Assembly: GCF_017104565.1 (NCBI RefSeq)
Contig: NZ_JAAGPD010000009.1
Coordinates: forward strand, 62,001-126,000
Source of the DNA: Paraburkholderia sp. Tr-20389
GTDB taxonomy: Bacteria; Pseudomonadota; Gammaproteobacteria; Burkholderiales; Burkholderiaceae
Direction: 5' to 3'
Length of the DNA stretch: 64,000 bases
A program made the position numbers and the translations under genes. The notes under the pieces were generated by a model. It was not told where the DNA came from. It was given only the letters and a program-made list of their open reading frames with translations, and searched no databases. Below are positions 17,657 through 27,550 of the stretch, piece after piece; position 1 is the first letter of the stretch, and the number at the start of each line of letters is the position of its first letter.

Positions 17657-19285
17657 TTGTCGCACCATACTGCGTCAAATGTCATGGATACCAACTCTAC
17701 TGTCACGACCATCCGGAGCGGCGCGCACCGTATCACCGACCATCGGGACGATATCTTCTTCGCCGCCGTATCGACGACCCGCATGCCGATGGTCGTCACC
17801 GATCCCAATCTGCCCGACAACCCGGTGATCTTCGCGAACCATGCGTTCCTGCGCATGACGGGTTACGAGCTGACGGAGATCATCGGCAGCAACTGCCGCT
17901 TTCTGCAAGGACCGGAGACCGATCGCGCGACCATCGACGAAGTGCGCGCCGCGGTTGCGGATCGCCGCGAACTCGCGACGGAGGTGCTCAACTATCGCAA
18001 GGATGGTTCGACGTTCTGGAACGCGCTGTTCATTTCGCCCGTGTTCAACGAACAGGGCGAACTCGTCTATTTCTTCGGCTCGCAGCTGGACGTCAGCCGC
18101 CGCCGCGACGCGGAGGACGCATTGCATCAGGCGCAGAAGATGGAGGCGCTCGGCCAGTTGACGGGCGGCATTGCGCACGACTTCAACAACCTGTTGCAGG
18201 TGATGGCGGGCTATGTGGACGTGCTGCAAATGGGCATCGAAGGCAATGCGCAAAGCAGCGTGATGGCGCAAAGCCTCGATCGCATCCGCGGCGCGGTTGC
18301 GAAGGCGACGACGCTCACGCAGCAGTTGCTCGCGTTCGCGCGCAAGCAGAAGCTCGTGGGCCGCACGGTCAATCTGAACACGCTGGCGGACAGCATGGTC
18401 GAGCTTGCGCGGCGCACGCTCGGTGGCAACATTTCGTTGAGAACGGAATACGAGGAAGGACTCGGCAATTGCCGCGTCGATTCGACCCAGCTCGAAGTCG
18501 CGCTGCTCAACGTACTGCTCAATGCGCGCGATGCGCTCACGTCGCGGCGCGATGGCGTGGTGACGGTGCGCACGGAGACCGTCGAACTGGAGCAGCAGGA
18601 GACGGTCGGGTTCGCCGACTTGCGCGCGGGTTGCTATGTGACCATCGCGATTTCCGACAACGGCTGCGGTATCCCGCCTGAAATACTCGACCGCGTGATG
18701 GACCCGTTCTTCACGACCAAGGACGAAGGCAAGGGTACGGGTCTGGGGCTGTCGATGGTGTATGGCTTTGCAAAGCAGTCGGGCGGCGCGGTGAACCTTT
18801 ATTCGGAGCCCGGCGTCGGCACGACGCTGCGGCTTTATTTCCCCGCTGTCGGAGGCAATGCGCAACGCCGGCCGTCCGCACCGAAAGCGATCGAAAAGGC
18901 GGGCAACGAAATGATCCTGATCGTCGACGATCGTGTGGAAGTGGCCGAGGTCGCACAAGCGATGCTCGAGCAGATCGGCTATCGCACGCGCGTCGTGCTG
19001 AACACGAAGGAAGCGATGGACATCCTGCAGGAAGGCACGCACCTCGATCTGCTGTTCACCGACCTCATCATGCCCGGCAACATGAACGGCGTGATGCTCG
19101 CGCGCGAGGCGCGGCGTCTGCATCCGAAGATCAAGGTGCTGCTGACGACAGGCTACGCCGACGCGTCGTTGGAGCGAACCGATACGAACGGCAGCGAGTT
19201 CGACATGATTCACAAACCATACAGGCGCGCCGAACTGGCGCGCAAGGTGCGGATCGTTCTCAACGGACCGACAGGGGTCGGATAA
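17657..19285 (+). CDS. LOV-domain hybrid histidine kinase (probable blue-light sensor)
   Basis: A 542-aa soluble protein: LOV/PAS domain (about 35-150), HisKA (about 160-225), HATPase_c (about 265-405), receiver (about 415-535). The LOV core has [13 protein letters not shown], with the flavin-adduct Cys at residue 80, so photoreception is plausible. The kinase His is 174 ([13 protein letters not shown]), and the ATP lid reads DNGCGIPP and [14 protein letters not shown]. Receiver phospho-Asp is about 469 (TDLIMPG) and Lys about 520. I use the TTG at 17657 because AAGGA lies 8 nt upstream; an in-frame ATG at 17684 is the alternative. The plan matches the LOV-HK-receiver type known in Pseudomonas syringae. 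Confidence 0.9.
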   Translation: MSHHTASNVMDTNSTVTTIRSGAHRITDHRDDIFFAAVSTTRMPMVVTDPNLPDNPVIFANHAFLRMTGYELTEIIGSNCRFLQGPETDRATIDEVRAAVADRRELATEVLNYRKDGSTFWNALFISPVFNEQGELVYFFGSQLDVSRRRDAEDALHQAQKMEALGQLTGGIAHDFNNLLQVMAGYVDVLQMGIEGNAQSSVMAQSLDRIRGAVAKATTLTQQLLAFARKQKLVGRTVNLNTLADSMVELARRTLGGNISLRTEYEEGLGNCRVDSTQLEVALLNVLLNARDALTSRRDGVVTVRTETVELEQQETVGFADLRAGCYVTIAISDNGCGIPPEILDRVMDPFFTTKDEGKGTGLGLSMVYGFAKQSGGAVNLYSEPGVGTTLRLYFPAVGGNAQRRPSAPKAIEKAGNEMILIVDDRVEVAEVAQAMLEQIGYRTRVVLNTKEAMDILQEGTHLDLLFTDLIMPGNMNGVMLAREARRLHPKIKVLLTTGYADASLERTDTNGSEFDMIHKPYRRAELARKVRIVLNGPTGVG

Positions 19286-19453
19286 CTTTCAATGCAGTTC
19301 AGGTCGATCAGCGCGGTTATCGAATGAACACGTTGTGATCCTTTTCATTTGTTGCCACTCGCGGATAAAATTTATGTTCGGTTCCGTTCAACCTGCGGCG
19401 ACACGCGGGGTGCTAAAACAGCATCGCGCGTTCGTGTTTTAACCGGACCTCGA

Positions 19454-20413
19454 ATGTTGCGACCACCTATACCAGACAACGAAAGCGAGCGCGTGGAGAC
19501 ATTGCGTTCGTTCCATATCCTCGATACACCGCCAGAAGAGCGGTTCGACCGTCTAACGCGCCTCGCGCGACGCCTGTTCGGCGTGCCCATTGCAGCCGTG
19601 ACGCTGGTCGACAGTCATCGCCAGTGGTTCAAGTCGCATCCCGGCCTCGAAGCGTCTGAAACGCCGCGCGATGTATCGTTTTGCGGCCATGCCATTCTCG
19701 ACGGCGACCTGTTTCTCGTGAACGACGCATCGCTCGATGTGCGTTTCGCCGACAATCCGCTCGTGACGGGCGATCCGAACATCCGTTTCTATGCGGGTTA
19801 TCCGCTTACCGTCGACAACGGCAGCCGGCTCGGCACGCTATGCCTGATCGACGTGAAGCCGCGTGCGCTCGACGACGAGGAGCGCGTGCTGTTGCGCGAT
19901 CTCGCACGCATGGCCGAGCAGGAAATCGCCGCCGTGCAGCTCGCGACCACCGACGAGCTGACGGGCCTGTCGAACCGCCGAGGCTTCGAAGCACTCGCGC
20001 AGCATGCGATCAAACTCTGCAAGCGCGCGCAGAAGGCTGCCTCGTTGCTGTTCTTCGACCTGAACGGCTTCAAGCAGATCAACGACGTGTATGGTCACGC
20101 GGAAGGCGACCGTGCGTTGATTGCATTTGCGACGGTGTTGCGCACGGCGCTGCGCGACAGCGATGTGATCGGCCGGCTAGGCGGCGACGAGTTCGTCGTG
20201 CTGCTGACCGAGTCGGACCACGAAGGCACGCTGCAGACCGTCGAGCGGCTGCGGCATCAGCTGGATCTGCACAACCAGGCGGCGCAAACGCCTTATCAGC
20301 TGCATTGCAGCGTGGGCACGGCGACCTGCGAGCCCGACAGTCCGCAGACTATCGACGACCTGCTGGCGCAAGCCGACGTCGCGATGTACGCGAACAAGCG
20401 CGCACAACGCTAA
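19454..20413 (+). CDS. GAF-GGDEF diguanylate cyclase
   Basis: A 319-aa protein predicted to make cyclic di-GMP. The GAF domain covers about residues 10-155 (DTPPEERFDRLTRLARRLF, then SHRQWFKSHPGL, VSFCGHAI, FYAGYPL). The GGDEF domain covers about 165-319, with an intact GGDEF signature at 243-247 and an RDSD inhibitory I-site five residues before it, so product feedback is likely. There is no membrane segment. The ATG at 19454 is chosen because the GAF domain starts right after it; the ribosome-binding site is weak. It lies 168 bp after the LOV kinase gene and could act in the same response. Confidence 0.9.
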   Translation: MLRPPIPDNESERVETLRSFHILDTPPEERFDRLTRLARRLFGVPIAAVTLVDSHRQWFKSHPGLEASETPRDVSFCGHAILDGDLFLVNDASLDVRFADNPLVTGDPNIRFYAGYPLTVDNGSRLGTLCLIDVKPRALDDEERVLLRDLARMAEQEIAAVQLATTDELTGLSNRRGFEALAQHAIKLCKRAQKAASLLFFDLNGFKQINDVYGHAEGDRALIAFATVLRTALRDSDVIGRLGGDEFVVLLTESDHEGTLQTVERLRHQLDLHNQAAQTPYQLHCSVGTATCEPDSPQTIDDLLAQADVAMYANKRAQR

Positions 20414-20418
20414 ATACT

Positions 20419-20450
20419 GGGCGACTGCGCAAACGTTCGCGCAGCCGCCC
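20419..20450. terminator. Hairpin between convergent genes, possible bidirectional terminator
   Basis: GGGCG-A-CTGCGC (20419-20430) pairs with GCGCAG-C-CGCCC (20439-20450), with one mismatch and an 8-nt loop. It sits between the stops of the GGDEF gene and the MerR-type gene. There is no T-tract, so termination is inferred from position and stem strength only. Confidence 0.45.
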
Positions 20451-20474
20451 GCCGCGCGTTCGCTTCATCGTCGT

Positions 20475-21458
20475 TCAGCGGTTTTCCAGCACCCACCTTT
20501 CTTCGCGCTCCAGCCTGAGCAGCGCATGCTCGAACATCGCACGCGCGCGGCCCGAGATATTCGAGAGATAGACATGCAACAGTGCATCGGCGGGCGTGCG
20601 CGAAGCGCAACTGACGCTGTACTGCTCGAACGCGCTCAACTGCATGATGATGTTTGCCAGATGCTTGGGGCACTCGCATGCGATGGTGGTCGACGCATGC
20701 GCCATCGCCATCAATGCTTCATCGGTGTAGTGGCGTTGCGGCGCGGGCTCGCGCATGTCGGGCTGCGCGGCCTTCGTGCCCGTCTTGCGCTGAAAGTCGC
20801 CCAGCATCTGCGAGACCGACGGCTGGTCGAGCGGCTCGCGTATCGTGCGTACGCCGACGCGTTCCAGCAGGTTGATCGTGTTGGCTGCGGCGAACGAGTA
20901 CACGACGACGATGTTTTCCGCATGCGTCGATGCGCTCAAGGCAAGCACGCGTTCGACATCGTCGGTGTGCAGCGACGGCAGATGAATGATCAGCACGTCG
21001 GCAGGCTGATTCATGCGCTCGGTGAACGCGGCCGTCATGTTTTCGAAGACCTTCGGCTCGCCGGCGAGTTCGGCCTGCATCGCGTGCAGGTGCTGGCGGA
21101 TCGTATTGGCGAGCGCCGTGCCGACGATGCGCAGACGCAAGCCCGGCCGGCCTTCCGTGAGCGGCGACACGGGCGTCTTGTCGACATGCATGAACGCGAG
21201 GCGTTCGAGTTCGCCCGTCTGCAAGGTGGCGATCGAGCCGATCGAATAGCCGCGATCGACGAGCCCCTTGATCATCGCCACGCGCCGCACGTCGGCTTCG
21301 CTATAGAGGCGGTGGCCGGACTGCGTGGTAGGCGGCGCAACGACGCCATAGCGGCGCTCCCAGATGCGCAGCGTGCCCACGGGGAGATTCGCCATGCGAG
21401 CGACAGCCCCGATGCGATAGCGCGGCACGACTTCGGGATCATCCACTGTGTTGTTCAT
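20475..21458 (-). CDS. MerR-family regulator with a LitR/CarH-like plan but no B12-binding motif
   Basis: A 327-aa transcription factor. The N-terminal MerR winged helix is clear (YRIGAVARMANLPVGTLRIWERRYGVVAP, HRLYSEADVRRVAMIKGLVDRGYSIGSIA). The rest has a Rossmann-like region (PADVLIIHLPSLHTDDVERVL, NIVVVYSFAA, GVRTIREPLDQPS), as in the B12-binding half of LitR/CarH. The DxHxxG cobalamin motif is not present, so adenosylcobalamin sensing is doubtful. It ends convergently with the GGDEF gene. Its nearness to a LOV kinase hints at, but does not prove, a light-response role. Confidence 0.78.
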   Translation of the reverse strand: MNNTVDDPEVVPRYRIGAVARMANLPVGTLRIWERRYGVVAPPTTQSGHRLYSEADVRRVAMIKGLVDRGYSIGSIATLQTGELERLAFMHVDKTPVSPLTEGRPGLRLRIVGTALANTIRQHLHAMQAELAGEPKVFENMTAAFTERMNQPADVLIIHLPSLHTDDVERVLALSASTHAENIVVVYSFAAANTINLLERVGVRTIREPLDQPSVSQMLGDFQRKTGTKAAQPDMREPAPQRHYTDEALMAMAHASTTIACECPKHLANIIMQLSAFEQYSVSCASRTPADALLHVYLSNISGRARAMFEHALLRLEREERWVLENR

Positions 21459-21741
21459 GAATCGAAAACCCTTGGAGAAGTCGATTCGAGTCTAACAAGC
21501 GCGACGATGTTTTGAGGCGGATTTTTTTGTTCAATGATGCCGCAAAGCCGCATGCACAAACGTTTCGCGGGGCGCGACCCTTTGAATCGCAAGCGTTTCG
21601 AGGGTTCTTGCACGCATTCTGTCCTGCCTGTTGCGCGTGCGTGCGGAAAAGGTGCTTGTACCGCTTTTGACCAGGATCGAACGATTCGGAGCTTGTGCTA
21701 CGCATTCATGCGATGTATGGACGCGCGTGCGCCGAAGGCAT

Positions 21742-22776
21742 CTAGCGTGCGTGCTTGAGCGTAGAGCCGCGCACGATCAGTTTCGGTTCGGACGTCACGC
21801 AGATGCGCGGTGCTTTCTGATGCGAGCCATGCGCGCGCGCGGGCCGTTCGATCAGCTCGCGCAGCAGCGACACGGCGAGTTCGGCGGCTTCGACCGTCGG
21901 CACCGCGACGGTCGTGAGAGGCGGGCGCGATTGCTGCGCGAGTTGAATGTCGGTGATGCCGACTACGGAGAGATCGTGCGGCACATCGCGCCCGAGATCG
22001 GCGGCTGCGTGAATCGTGCCGAGTGCGGGCAGGTCGTTGGTCGCGAAGATGGCTGTGAGCTTTGCGTCGCGCTCCAGCAGATCGCGCGCGGCCGTGTAGC
22101 CCCCTTCGATCGTATCGGGCGCGTAGCGCACGTTTTTCGCGGGCACTTTCAAACCAGCTTCGCGCATCGCGTCGACGAAGCCTTCGTAACGCGATCCGTG
22201 GATGCCGGACGGTTTGCTGCCGACCACCGCGCCGATCCGCGTGTGACCGAGTTCGATCAGATGCCGCGCGGCGAGCCGGCCTGCGAGCCGGAAGTCGACG
22301 GCAACACACGGCAAGCCGGGCGGATCGTCGGGGCGTTCCCACATGCACAACACCACGGGCGTTCCGCGCGCTTCGGCCTTGCGCAGATCGTCGAAGTCGA
22401 GGTTGGCGTTCATCACGAGCACGCCCTCGGAAAGCGAGCCCGCGAGCTGGTCGAGATAGGTGCGACCCGCGTGCGGGTCTTCGTTCGTGTTGCAGATGAT
22501 GACGAAGTGCCCGCTCGTGCGCGCCGCGCGTTCGGCGGCGAGCGCGAACTCGGGATAGAACGGATTCGCGATACTCGACACCATCAGCGCGATGGTCGGC
22601 GCGCGGCCTTCGGCGAGCGCGCGGGCTGCGAGATGCGGACGATAGTTGAGCGCCTCGACGGCTTCGAGCACGCGCTGGCGTGTCTGTTCTCCGACGCGTC
22701 CGCGATTGCGCAGCACGTTCGAAACGGTGGCCGACGTGACGCCGGCGCGCCGCGCGACTTCGCTCAAGGTGGACAT
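21742..22776 (-). CDS. LacI-family transcriptional repressor
   Basis: A 344-aa sugar-responsive regulator. The N-terminal helix-turn-helix is STLSEVARRAGVTSATVSNVL, with hinge helix HLAARALAEGR. The periplasmic-binding-protein-like core has TIALMVSSIANPFYPEFA, GVLVMNANLDF, RLAARHLIELGHTRIG and IFATNDLPALGTI. It is transcribed divergently from the ABC/GH42 operon. The palindrome at 22951-22966 between them is a natural operator, so it probably represses that operon until a galactoside-type inducer binds. The effector is unknown. Confidence 0.93.
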   Translation of the reverse strand: MSTLSEVARRAGVTSATVSNVLRNRGRVGEQTRQRVLEAVEALNYRPHLAARALAEGRAPTIALMVSSIANPFYPEFALAAERAARTSGHFVIICNTNEDPHAGRTYLDQLAGSLSEGVLVMNANLDFDDLRKAEARGTPVVLCMWERPDDPPGLPCVAVDFRLAGRLAARHLIELGHTRIGAVVGSKPSGIHGSRYEGFVDAMREAGLKVPAKNVRYAPDTIEGGYTAARDLLERDAKLTAIFATNDLPALGTIHAAADLGRDVPHDLSVVGITDIQLAQQSRPPLTTVAVPTVEAAELAVSLLRELIERPARAHGSHQKAPRICVTSEPKLIVRGSTLKHAR

Positions 22777-22950
22777 GGTTCGTAGCGTATCCTCAATATG
22801 TGGGACATGCGTTCATCATTTGCATTGGCTACGAAGGCGGGGCACCATGCGCAAAACGACAGAACGATTCACGGAGACAAGCCTTACTGTCTGACAGAAG
22901 GCCTTCAGAAGGACCAGCGATCGCATAGCGGTCGTTTTTTCGGTCATTCA

Positions 22951-22966
22951 GATTAAGCGCTTAATC
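22951..22966. promoter_or_regulatory. Probable LacI-family operator
   Basis: GATTAAGCGCTTAATC is a perfect 16-bp palindrome with the central CG dyad typical of LacI/GalR-family operators. It lies 36 bp before the start codon of the ABC ATPase gene and in the divergent region shared with the LacI-type gene, so it can control one or both. Confidence 0.75.
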
Positions 22967-23002
22967 TCCGCTTCGGGCTGATTAAATCACGGAGTCGAAG
23001 CG

Positions 23003-24154
23003 ATGGCGAGCATTTCGTTGAAGGGCGTGCAAAAAGCGTATGGAGACAACGCGCCCGTGATCCGCAACGTCGATCTTGAGATCGGCGAAAACGAGTTTTG
23101 CGTGTTCCTCGGTCCGTCGGGCTGCGGCAAGTCCACGCTGCTGCGCATGATTGCAGGGCTGGAGGACGTGACGGACGGCGACCTGTCGATCGGCGGTCGC
23201 ATCGTCAACGACGTGCCCGCTGCCGAGCGGGGTGTCGCGATGGTGTTCCAGAGTTACGCGCTGTTTCCGCATATGAGCGTGTACGAGAACATGGCCTTCG
23301 GCCTCAAGCTCGCGAAGAAACCGAAAGCGGAAATCGACCGCAAGGTGCAGGAAGCAGCGCGCATCCTGCAACTCGAAGCGCTGCTCGACCGCAAGCCGCG
23401 CGCGTTGTCGGGCGGCCAGCGGCAGCGTGTCGCGATCGGCCGCGCGATCGTACGCGAGCCCGGCGTGTTTCTGTTCGATGAACCCCTGTCCAACCTCGAT
23501 GCGACGCTGCGTGGCCAGACGCGCATCGAGATCGCGCGCCTGCACAAGCAGTTCGCTACGGCGAGCGTCGTCTATGTGACGCACGATCAGACGGAAGCGA
23601 TGACGCTCGCCGACAAGATCGTGCTGCTGCACTCGGGCAAGGACACGGAACGCTACGGCAGCATCGCGCAGATCGGCGCGCCGCTCGAGTTGTATCACCG
23701 GCCGAACAGCCGCTTCGTCGCGGGCTTCATCGGCTCGCCGCGCATGAACTTCCTGCCCGGCAGAGTGACGGCGCTCGATGCGCAAGGCGTCGACGTCACG
23801 CTCGATCACACGAACGAAGTCCTGCGCGTCGCTGTCGACGGCAGCACCTTGCAAGGCGGACAACCCGTCACGCTCGGCGTGCGTCCCGAGCATCTCGAAC
23901 TCGTGACGGACGATGCATCACGACATGATGCAACGCTCACGCGCACCATCTCGCTGATCGAGCGTCTGGGCGAGCACAGCTACGTGCATCTCGAACAGCC
24001 CGGCGGCAACGTACTGATCGCCAAGGTGCCGGGCAATGCCCGCATCGAACAGGGCGATCGCGTGGTCTTCGCCGCGCCCGTCCGTGCCTGCCATCTTTTC
24101 ACCGAAGACGGATTCGCCGTGAAGGCGCTCGATACCGTCGAACACTACATTTAA
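23003..24154 (+). CDS. Sugar ABC transporter ATP-binding protein (UgpC/MalK type)
   Basis: A 383-aa ATPase energising a carbohydrate importer. Motifs: Walker [11 protein letters not shown]-loop [10 protein letters not shown], signature [15 protein letters not shown], Walker [14 protein letters not shown], switch His in YVTHDQTEA. The C-terminal TOBE-like region (about 240-383) holds [13 protein letters not shown] and [10 protein letters not shown], as in MalK-type subunits that can bind regulators. It is the first gene of the operon with a GH42 enzyme, a binding protein and two permeases; the start has GGAG 8 nt upstream. Confidence 0.93.
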   Translation: MASISLKGVQKAYGDNAPVIRNVDLEIGENEFCVFLGPSGCGKSTLLRMIAGLEDVTDGDLSIGGRIVNDVPAAERGVAMVFQSYALFPHMSVYENMAFGLKLAKKPKAEIDRKVQEAARILQLEALLDRKPRALSGGQRQRVAIGRAIVREPGVFLFDEPLSNLDATLRGQTRIEIARLHKQFATASVVYVTHDQTEAMTLADKIVLLHSGKDTERYGSIAQIGAPLELYHRPNSRFVAGFIGSPRMNFLPGRVTALDAQGVDVTLDHTNEVLRVAVDGSTLQGGQPVTLGVRPEHLELVTDDASRHDATLTRTISLIERLGEHSYVHLEQPGGNVLIAKVPGNARIEQGDRVVFAAPVRACHLFTEDGFAVKALDTVEHYI

Positions 24155-24165
24155 GGGACACGCGC

Positions 24166-26148
24166 ATGCGCCTAGGAGTCTGTTATTACCCGGAGCACTG
24201 GCCGGAATCGATGTGGGAAGACGACGCGCGCCGCATGAAGGCGCTCGGCATCGAGCAGGTGCGAATCGCGGAGTTCGCGTGGAGCCGCATGGAGCCGACG
24301 CCCGGCGAATACGACTGGGGCTGGCTCGATCGTTCGATCGACGTGCTCGGCAAGGCGGGCCTGCAAGTGGTGATGTGCACGCCGACGGCCACGCCGCCGA
24401 AGTGGCTGATCGACCGTCATCCCGACATTCTGCCTGTCGGTGCCGATGGACGTCCGCGTGCGTTCGGCTCGCGCCGTCACTACGATTTCTCGTCGCCGTC
24501 GTATTTCGAAGCGTCGCGCAAGATCTGCACGGCGGTGGCCGAGCGCTACGGCAAGCATCCCGCCGTCGCTTACTGGCAGACGGATAACGAGTTCGGTTGC
24601 CACAACACGGTAGTCAGCTATTCGCCTGCTGCCGTCGCGCGGTTTCGCGAGTGGCTCAAGGAGCGCTATCAGACCATCGACGCGTTGAACCGCGCATGGG
24701 GCACCGTGTTCTGGAGCATGGAGTATCGCAGCTTCGACGAAATCGATGCGCCCGTTGCGACCGTGACGGAAGCGCATCCTTCGCATCGGCTCGACTATCG
24801 CCGTTTTGCATCGGATGAAGTCGCGCGCTACAACCGCATGCAGGTCGAGATCATTCGCGCGCATTCGCCGGGTCGTCCCGTCGCGCACAACTTCATGCAG
24901 CTGTTCACCGAGTTCGATCACTACAAGGTCGCGCGCGATCTCGACGTGGCGACGTGGGACAGCTATCCGCTCGGTGCGCTCGAAGAGCAGTGGTACGCAC
25001 CGGAGATCAAGGCGAAGTTCCTGCGCACGGGGCATCCCGACTTCGCATCGTTCAATCACGACGTGTATCGCGGCATGTCGAAGCTGCCGTTCTGGGTGAT
25101 GGAGCAGCAGCCCGGACCGGTGAACTGGGCGCACTGGAATCCGTCGCCGCTGCCAGGCATGGTGCGTCTGTGGAGCTGGGAAGCGTTCGCGCACGGCGCG
25201 GGCTGCGTGTCGTACTTCAGATGGCGTCAGGCGCCGTTCGCGCAGGAGCAGATGCACGCGGGCCTGAACACGCCGGACAATCGCCTCGATATCGGCGGCA
25301 GCGAAGCGGAAAAGGTCGCGCATGAAATCGCGCAGGTGTCGTCCGCAGGTGCCGATGCTGACGCGAACGTGCGCAGCAAGATCGCGTTGATCTACGACTA
25401 CGAAGCGAAGTGGCTCTTCGAGATTCATCCGCAGGGCGCCGACTTTCACTATCCGCGTTTCGCGTTCGAATACTACTCGGCGCTGCGTGCGCTCGGCTTC
25501 GACGTCGACGTGATTTCCGCCGATGCGCCGCTCGACGGCTACAAGATGATCGTCGTGCCGCCGCTGCCCGTCGTGCCCGGCGATTTCGCCGTGCGGCTCG
25601 CGGCATCGGGCGCGCAGATCGTGCTCGGTCCGCGTACGGGTTCGAAGACGCCTGACTTGCAGATTCCCGCGAACCTGCCGCCCGGCGCGCTCGCGTCGCT
25701 GCTGCCCATTCGCGTGTGGCGCGTCGAATCGATGCGGCCCAACGTGACCGAGCCGGTGCAGATCAACGGCGCGGGCGACGGACTGCGTGAAGGCCATGCA
25801 CGTCACTGGCGCGATCTGATCGATGCCGCCGACGAACGCAGCTTCGGCGTGCGCGCGCGTTTCGCCGACGGCCATCCCGCCTACGTGCAGCATGGTTCCG
25901 TGCATTACTTCGCGAGCCTGTTCGACGATGCGCTCACGCAATCGCTGTTCGCGCGCATCGCGACGGAAGCCGGCCTCACGCCGACGCCGCTCGGCGACAG
26001 CCTGCGCATCAGCCGGCGTGGCAAGCTCGCGTATGTCTTCAACTACGCGAATGCACGGCATACGATCGAAGGCGTCGATGCATCGCGCTTCGTGATCGGC
26101 ACGCGTGAAGTCGAGCCGCAAGGCGTATCGGCATACCGGTTGGAGTAA
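24166..26148 (+). CDS. Beta-galactosidase, GH42 family
   Basis: A 660-aa enzyme that releases beta-linked galactose. The A-domain TIM barrel starts [18 protein letters not shown]. The acid/base Glu is about 142 in [10 protein letters not shown], and the nucleophile Glu is about 313 in [13 protein letters not shown]. The trimerisation domain and a short beta-domain follow ([19 protein letters not shown]; late [17 protein letters not shown]). There is no signal peptide, so it acts in the cytoplasm on imported sugar. It is encoded 11 bp after the ABC ATPase gene, which supports uptake and hydrolysis of a galactoside such as a galacto-oligosaccharide. Confidence 0.93.
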   Translation: MRLGVCYYPEHWPESMWEDDARRMKALGIEQVRIAEFAWSRMEPTPGEYDWGWLDRSIDVLGKAGLQVVMCTPTATPPKWLIDRHPDILPVGADGRPRAFGSRRHYDFSSPSYFEASRKICTAVAERYGKHPAVAYWQTDNEFGCHNTVVSYSPAAVARFREWLKERYQTIDALNRAWGTVFWSMEYRSFDEIDAPVATVTEAHPSHRLDYRRFASDEVARYNRMQVEIIRAHSPGRPVAHNFMQLFTEFDHYKVARDLDVATWDSYPLGALEEQWYAPEIKAKFLRTGHPDFASFNHDVYRGMSKLPFWVMEQQPGPVNWAHWNPSPLPGMVRLWSWEAFAHGAGCVSYFRWRQAPFAQEQMHAGLNTPDNRLDIGGSEAEKVAHEIAQVSSAGADADANVRSKIALIYDYEAKWLFEIHPQGADFHYPRFAFEYYSALRALGFDVDVISADAPLDGYKMIVVPPLPVVPGDFAVRLAASGAQIVLGPRTGSKTPDLQIPANLPPGALASLLPIRVWRVESMRPNVTEPVQINGAGDGLREGHARHWRDLIDAADERSFGVRARFADGHPAYVQHGSVHYFASLFDDALTQSLFARIATEAGLTPTPLGDSLRISRRGKLAYVFNYANARHTIEGVDASRFVIGTREVEPQGVSAYRLE

Positions 26149-26215
26149 CCCATTTACTTCGCAACGCAGCAGTGATCCAGCATGTAAGAACCAGGACGCA
26201 AAAGGAGACAGGAGC

Positions 26216-27481
26216 ATGACAGCAAAACGATTCAATGCGCGCACCGCGATTGCAGCGGCTGCCCTCGCAGTGGCGGCGGCCGTTGCGCCGTTCGCGGCAA
26301 GCACGGCGGAAGCCGGCACGCTGACGATGAACATCGCGTTCAAGGGCGCAAGCCAGCGTGCGGTGTGGCAGTCGGTGATCGACGACTTCAAGAAAGCGCA
26401 TCCCGACATCGACGTGAAGGCGTCGTTCATCGATGAAGAGGCGTACAAGGTGCAGTTGCCGGGCTGGCTGTCGACGGTGCCGCCCGACGTGCTCAACTGG
26501 CACAACGGCGAGCGCATGGCGTACTACGCGCGCCGCGGCCTGTTCGAGGACCTGAGCGGCGACTGGAAGAAGAACGGCTGGGACACGATGTATGCGTCGA
26601 CCAAGGAATCGTCGACCTACAACGGCAAGCAGTACGCGGCGCCGACCGTGTACTACTCGTGGGGCCTGTTCTACCGCAAGGATCTGTTCCAGAAAGCGGG
26701 CATCGCGTCTGAGCCGAAGACGTGGGATCAGCTGATGGACGCATGCAAGAAGCTGAAGGCGGCGGGCATCACGCCGTTCGCGGTCGGCGGCCGCGATGCA
26801 TGGACGCTGGCGGGCTGGTTCGATTATCTCGACCTGCGCATCAACGGCAATGCATTCCACCAGAAGCTGATGGCGGGCGAAGTGCCGTACACCGATCCGC
26901 GCGTGAAGAAGGTCTACACGACGTGGAAGCAACTGCTCGACGACAAGGATTTCATCGACAACTCGCTCTCGTACGATCTGGATGCCGCGCAGCCGTTCCT
27001 GTTCCAGGGCAAGGCCGCGATGATGCTGATGGGCACGTTCATCACGGGCGGCTTCCCGCCGAACGTGAAGCCGAACATGAGCTACTTCCAGTTCCCGATC
27101 ATCGACTCGAATGTGCCGACGGCGGAAGATGGTCCCGTCGAATCGCTGCATATTCCGGCGAAGGCAAAGAACAAGGCGGACGCGCATACGTTCCTCGCGT
27201 TCGTCGAAACGCCTGAGCAGGGCGCGAAGCTCGCAACGGGTCTCGGCTCGCTGTCGGCGAACAGCAAGTCGCCGGAACCGGAAGATCCCATTTCGAAGAT
27301 CGGTTTCCAGATCCTGTCGAACACGAAGGGCGGCATTGCGCAGTTCTACGATCGCGACATGACGAAGGAAATGGCCGACGAAGGGATGAAGGGCATGCAG
27401 CAGTTCATCGCCGATCCGACCAAGCTCGATGCGATCCTCGCGCAACTCGAGCAGACGCGTAAGCGCATCTACAAGAAGTAA
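26216..27481 (+). CDS. Carbohydrate ABC transporter substrate-binding protein
   Basis: A 421-aa periplasmic binding protein of the extracellular-solute-binding family 1. The ATG at 26216 follows AGGAGACAGGAGC. The Sec signal runs to about residue 36 (ending ASTAEA before GTLTMNIAF). Mature motifs: WQSVIDDFKKAHPDIDVKA, PDVLNWHNGERMAYYARRG, YNGKQYAAPTVYYSWGLFYR, GKAAMMLMGTFITGG. It captures the sugar for the two permeases encoded next. The likely ligand is a galactoside, inferred only from the GH42 neighbour. Confidence 0.92.
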   Translation: MTAKRFNARTAIAAAALAVAAAVAPFAASTAEAGTLTMNIAFKGASQRAVWQSVIDDFKKAHPDIDVKASFIDEEAYKVQLPGWLSTVPPDVLNWHNGERMAYYARRGLFEDLSGDWKKNGWDTMYASTKESSTYNGKQYAAPTVYYSWGLFYRKDLFQKAGIASEPKTWDQLMDACKKLKAAGITPFAVGGRDAWTLAGWFDYLDLRINGNAFHQKLMAGEVPYTDPRVKKVYTTWKQLLDDKDFIDNSLSYDLDAAQPFLFQGKAAMMLMGTFITGGFPPNVKPNMSYFQFPIIDSNVPTAEDGPVESLHIPAKAKNKADAHTFLAFVETPEQGAKLATGLGSLSANSKSPEPEDPISKIGFQILSNTKGGIAQFYDRDMTKEMADEGMKGMQQFIADPTKLDAILAQLEQTRKRIYKK

Positions 27482-27550
27482 GCTTGTGAAGCAATGCCGT
27501 CGGGCCGTTTGCATCGCGGTCCGGCGCGCAGCACCACTTGGAGAATCGTC

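Noticed and set aside
20475-21458. Cobalamin-binding light sensor (LitR/CarH) function for the MerR-type protein
   Set aside because: The DxHxxG motif required for cobalt coordination is absent, so only the MerR DNA-binding call is supported.
24172-26517. A 781-codon open frame on the minus strand opposite the GH42 and binding-protein genes
   Set aside because: It is antisense to two well-supported genes and Arg/His-rich without domains, as expected from GC-rich codon bias; no conserved motif is visible.
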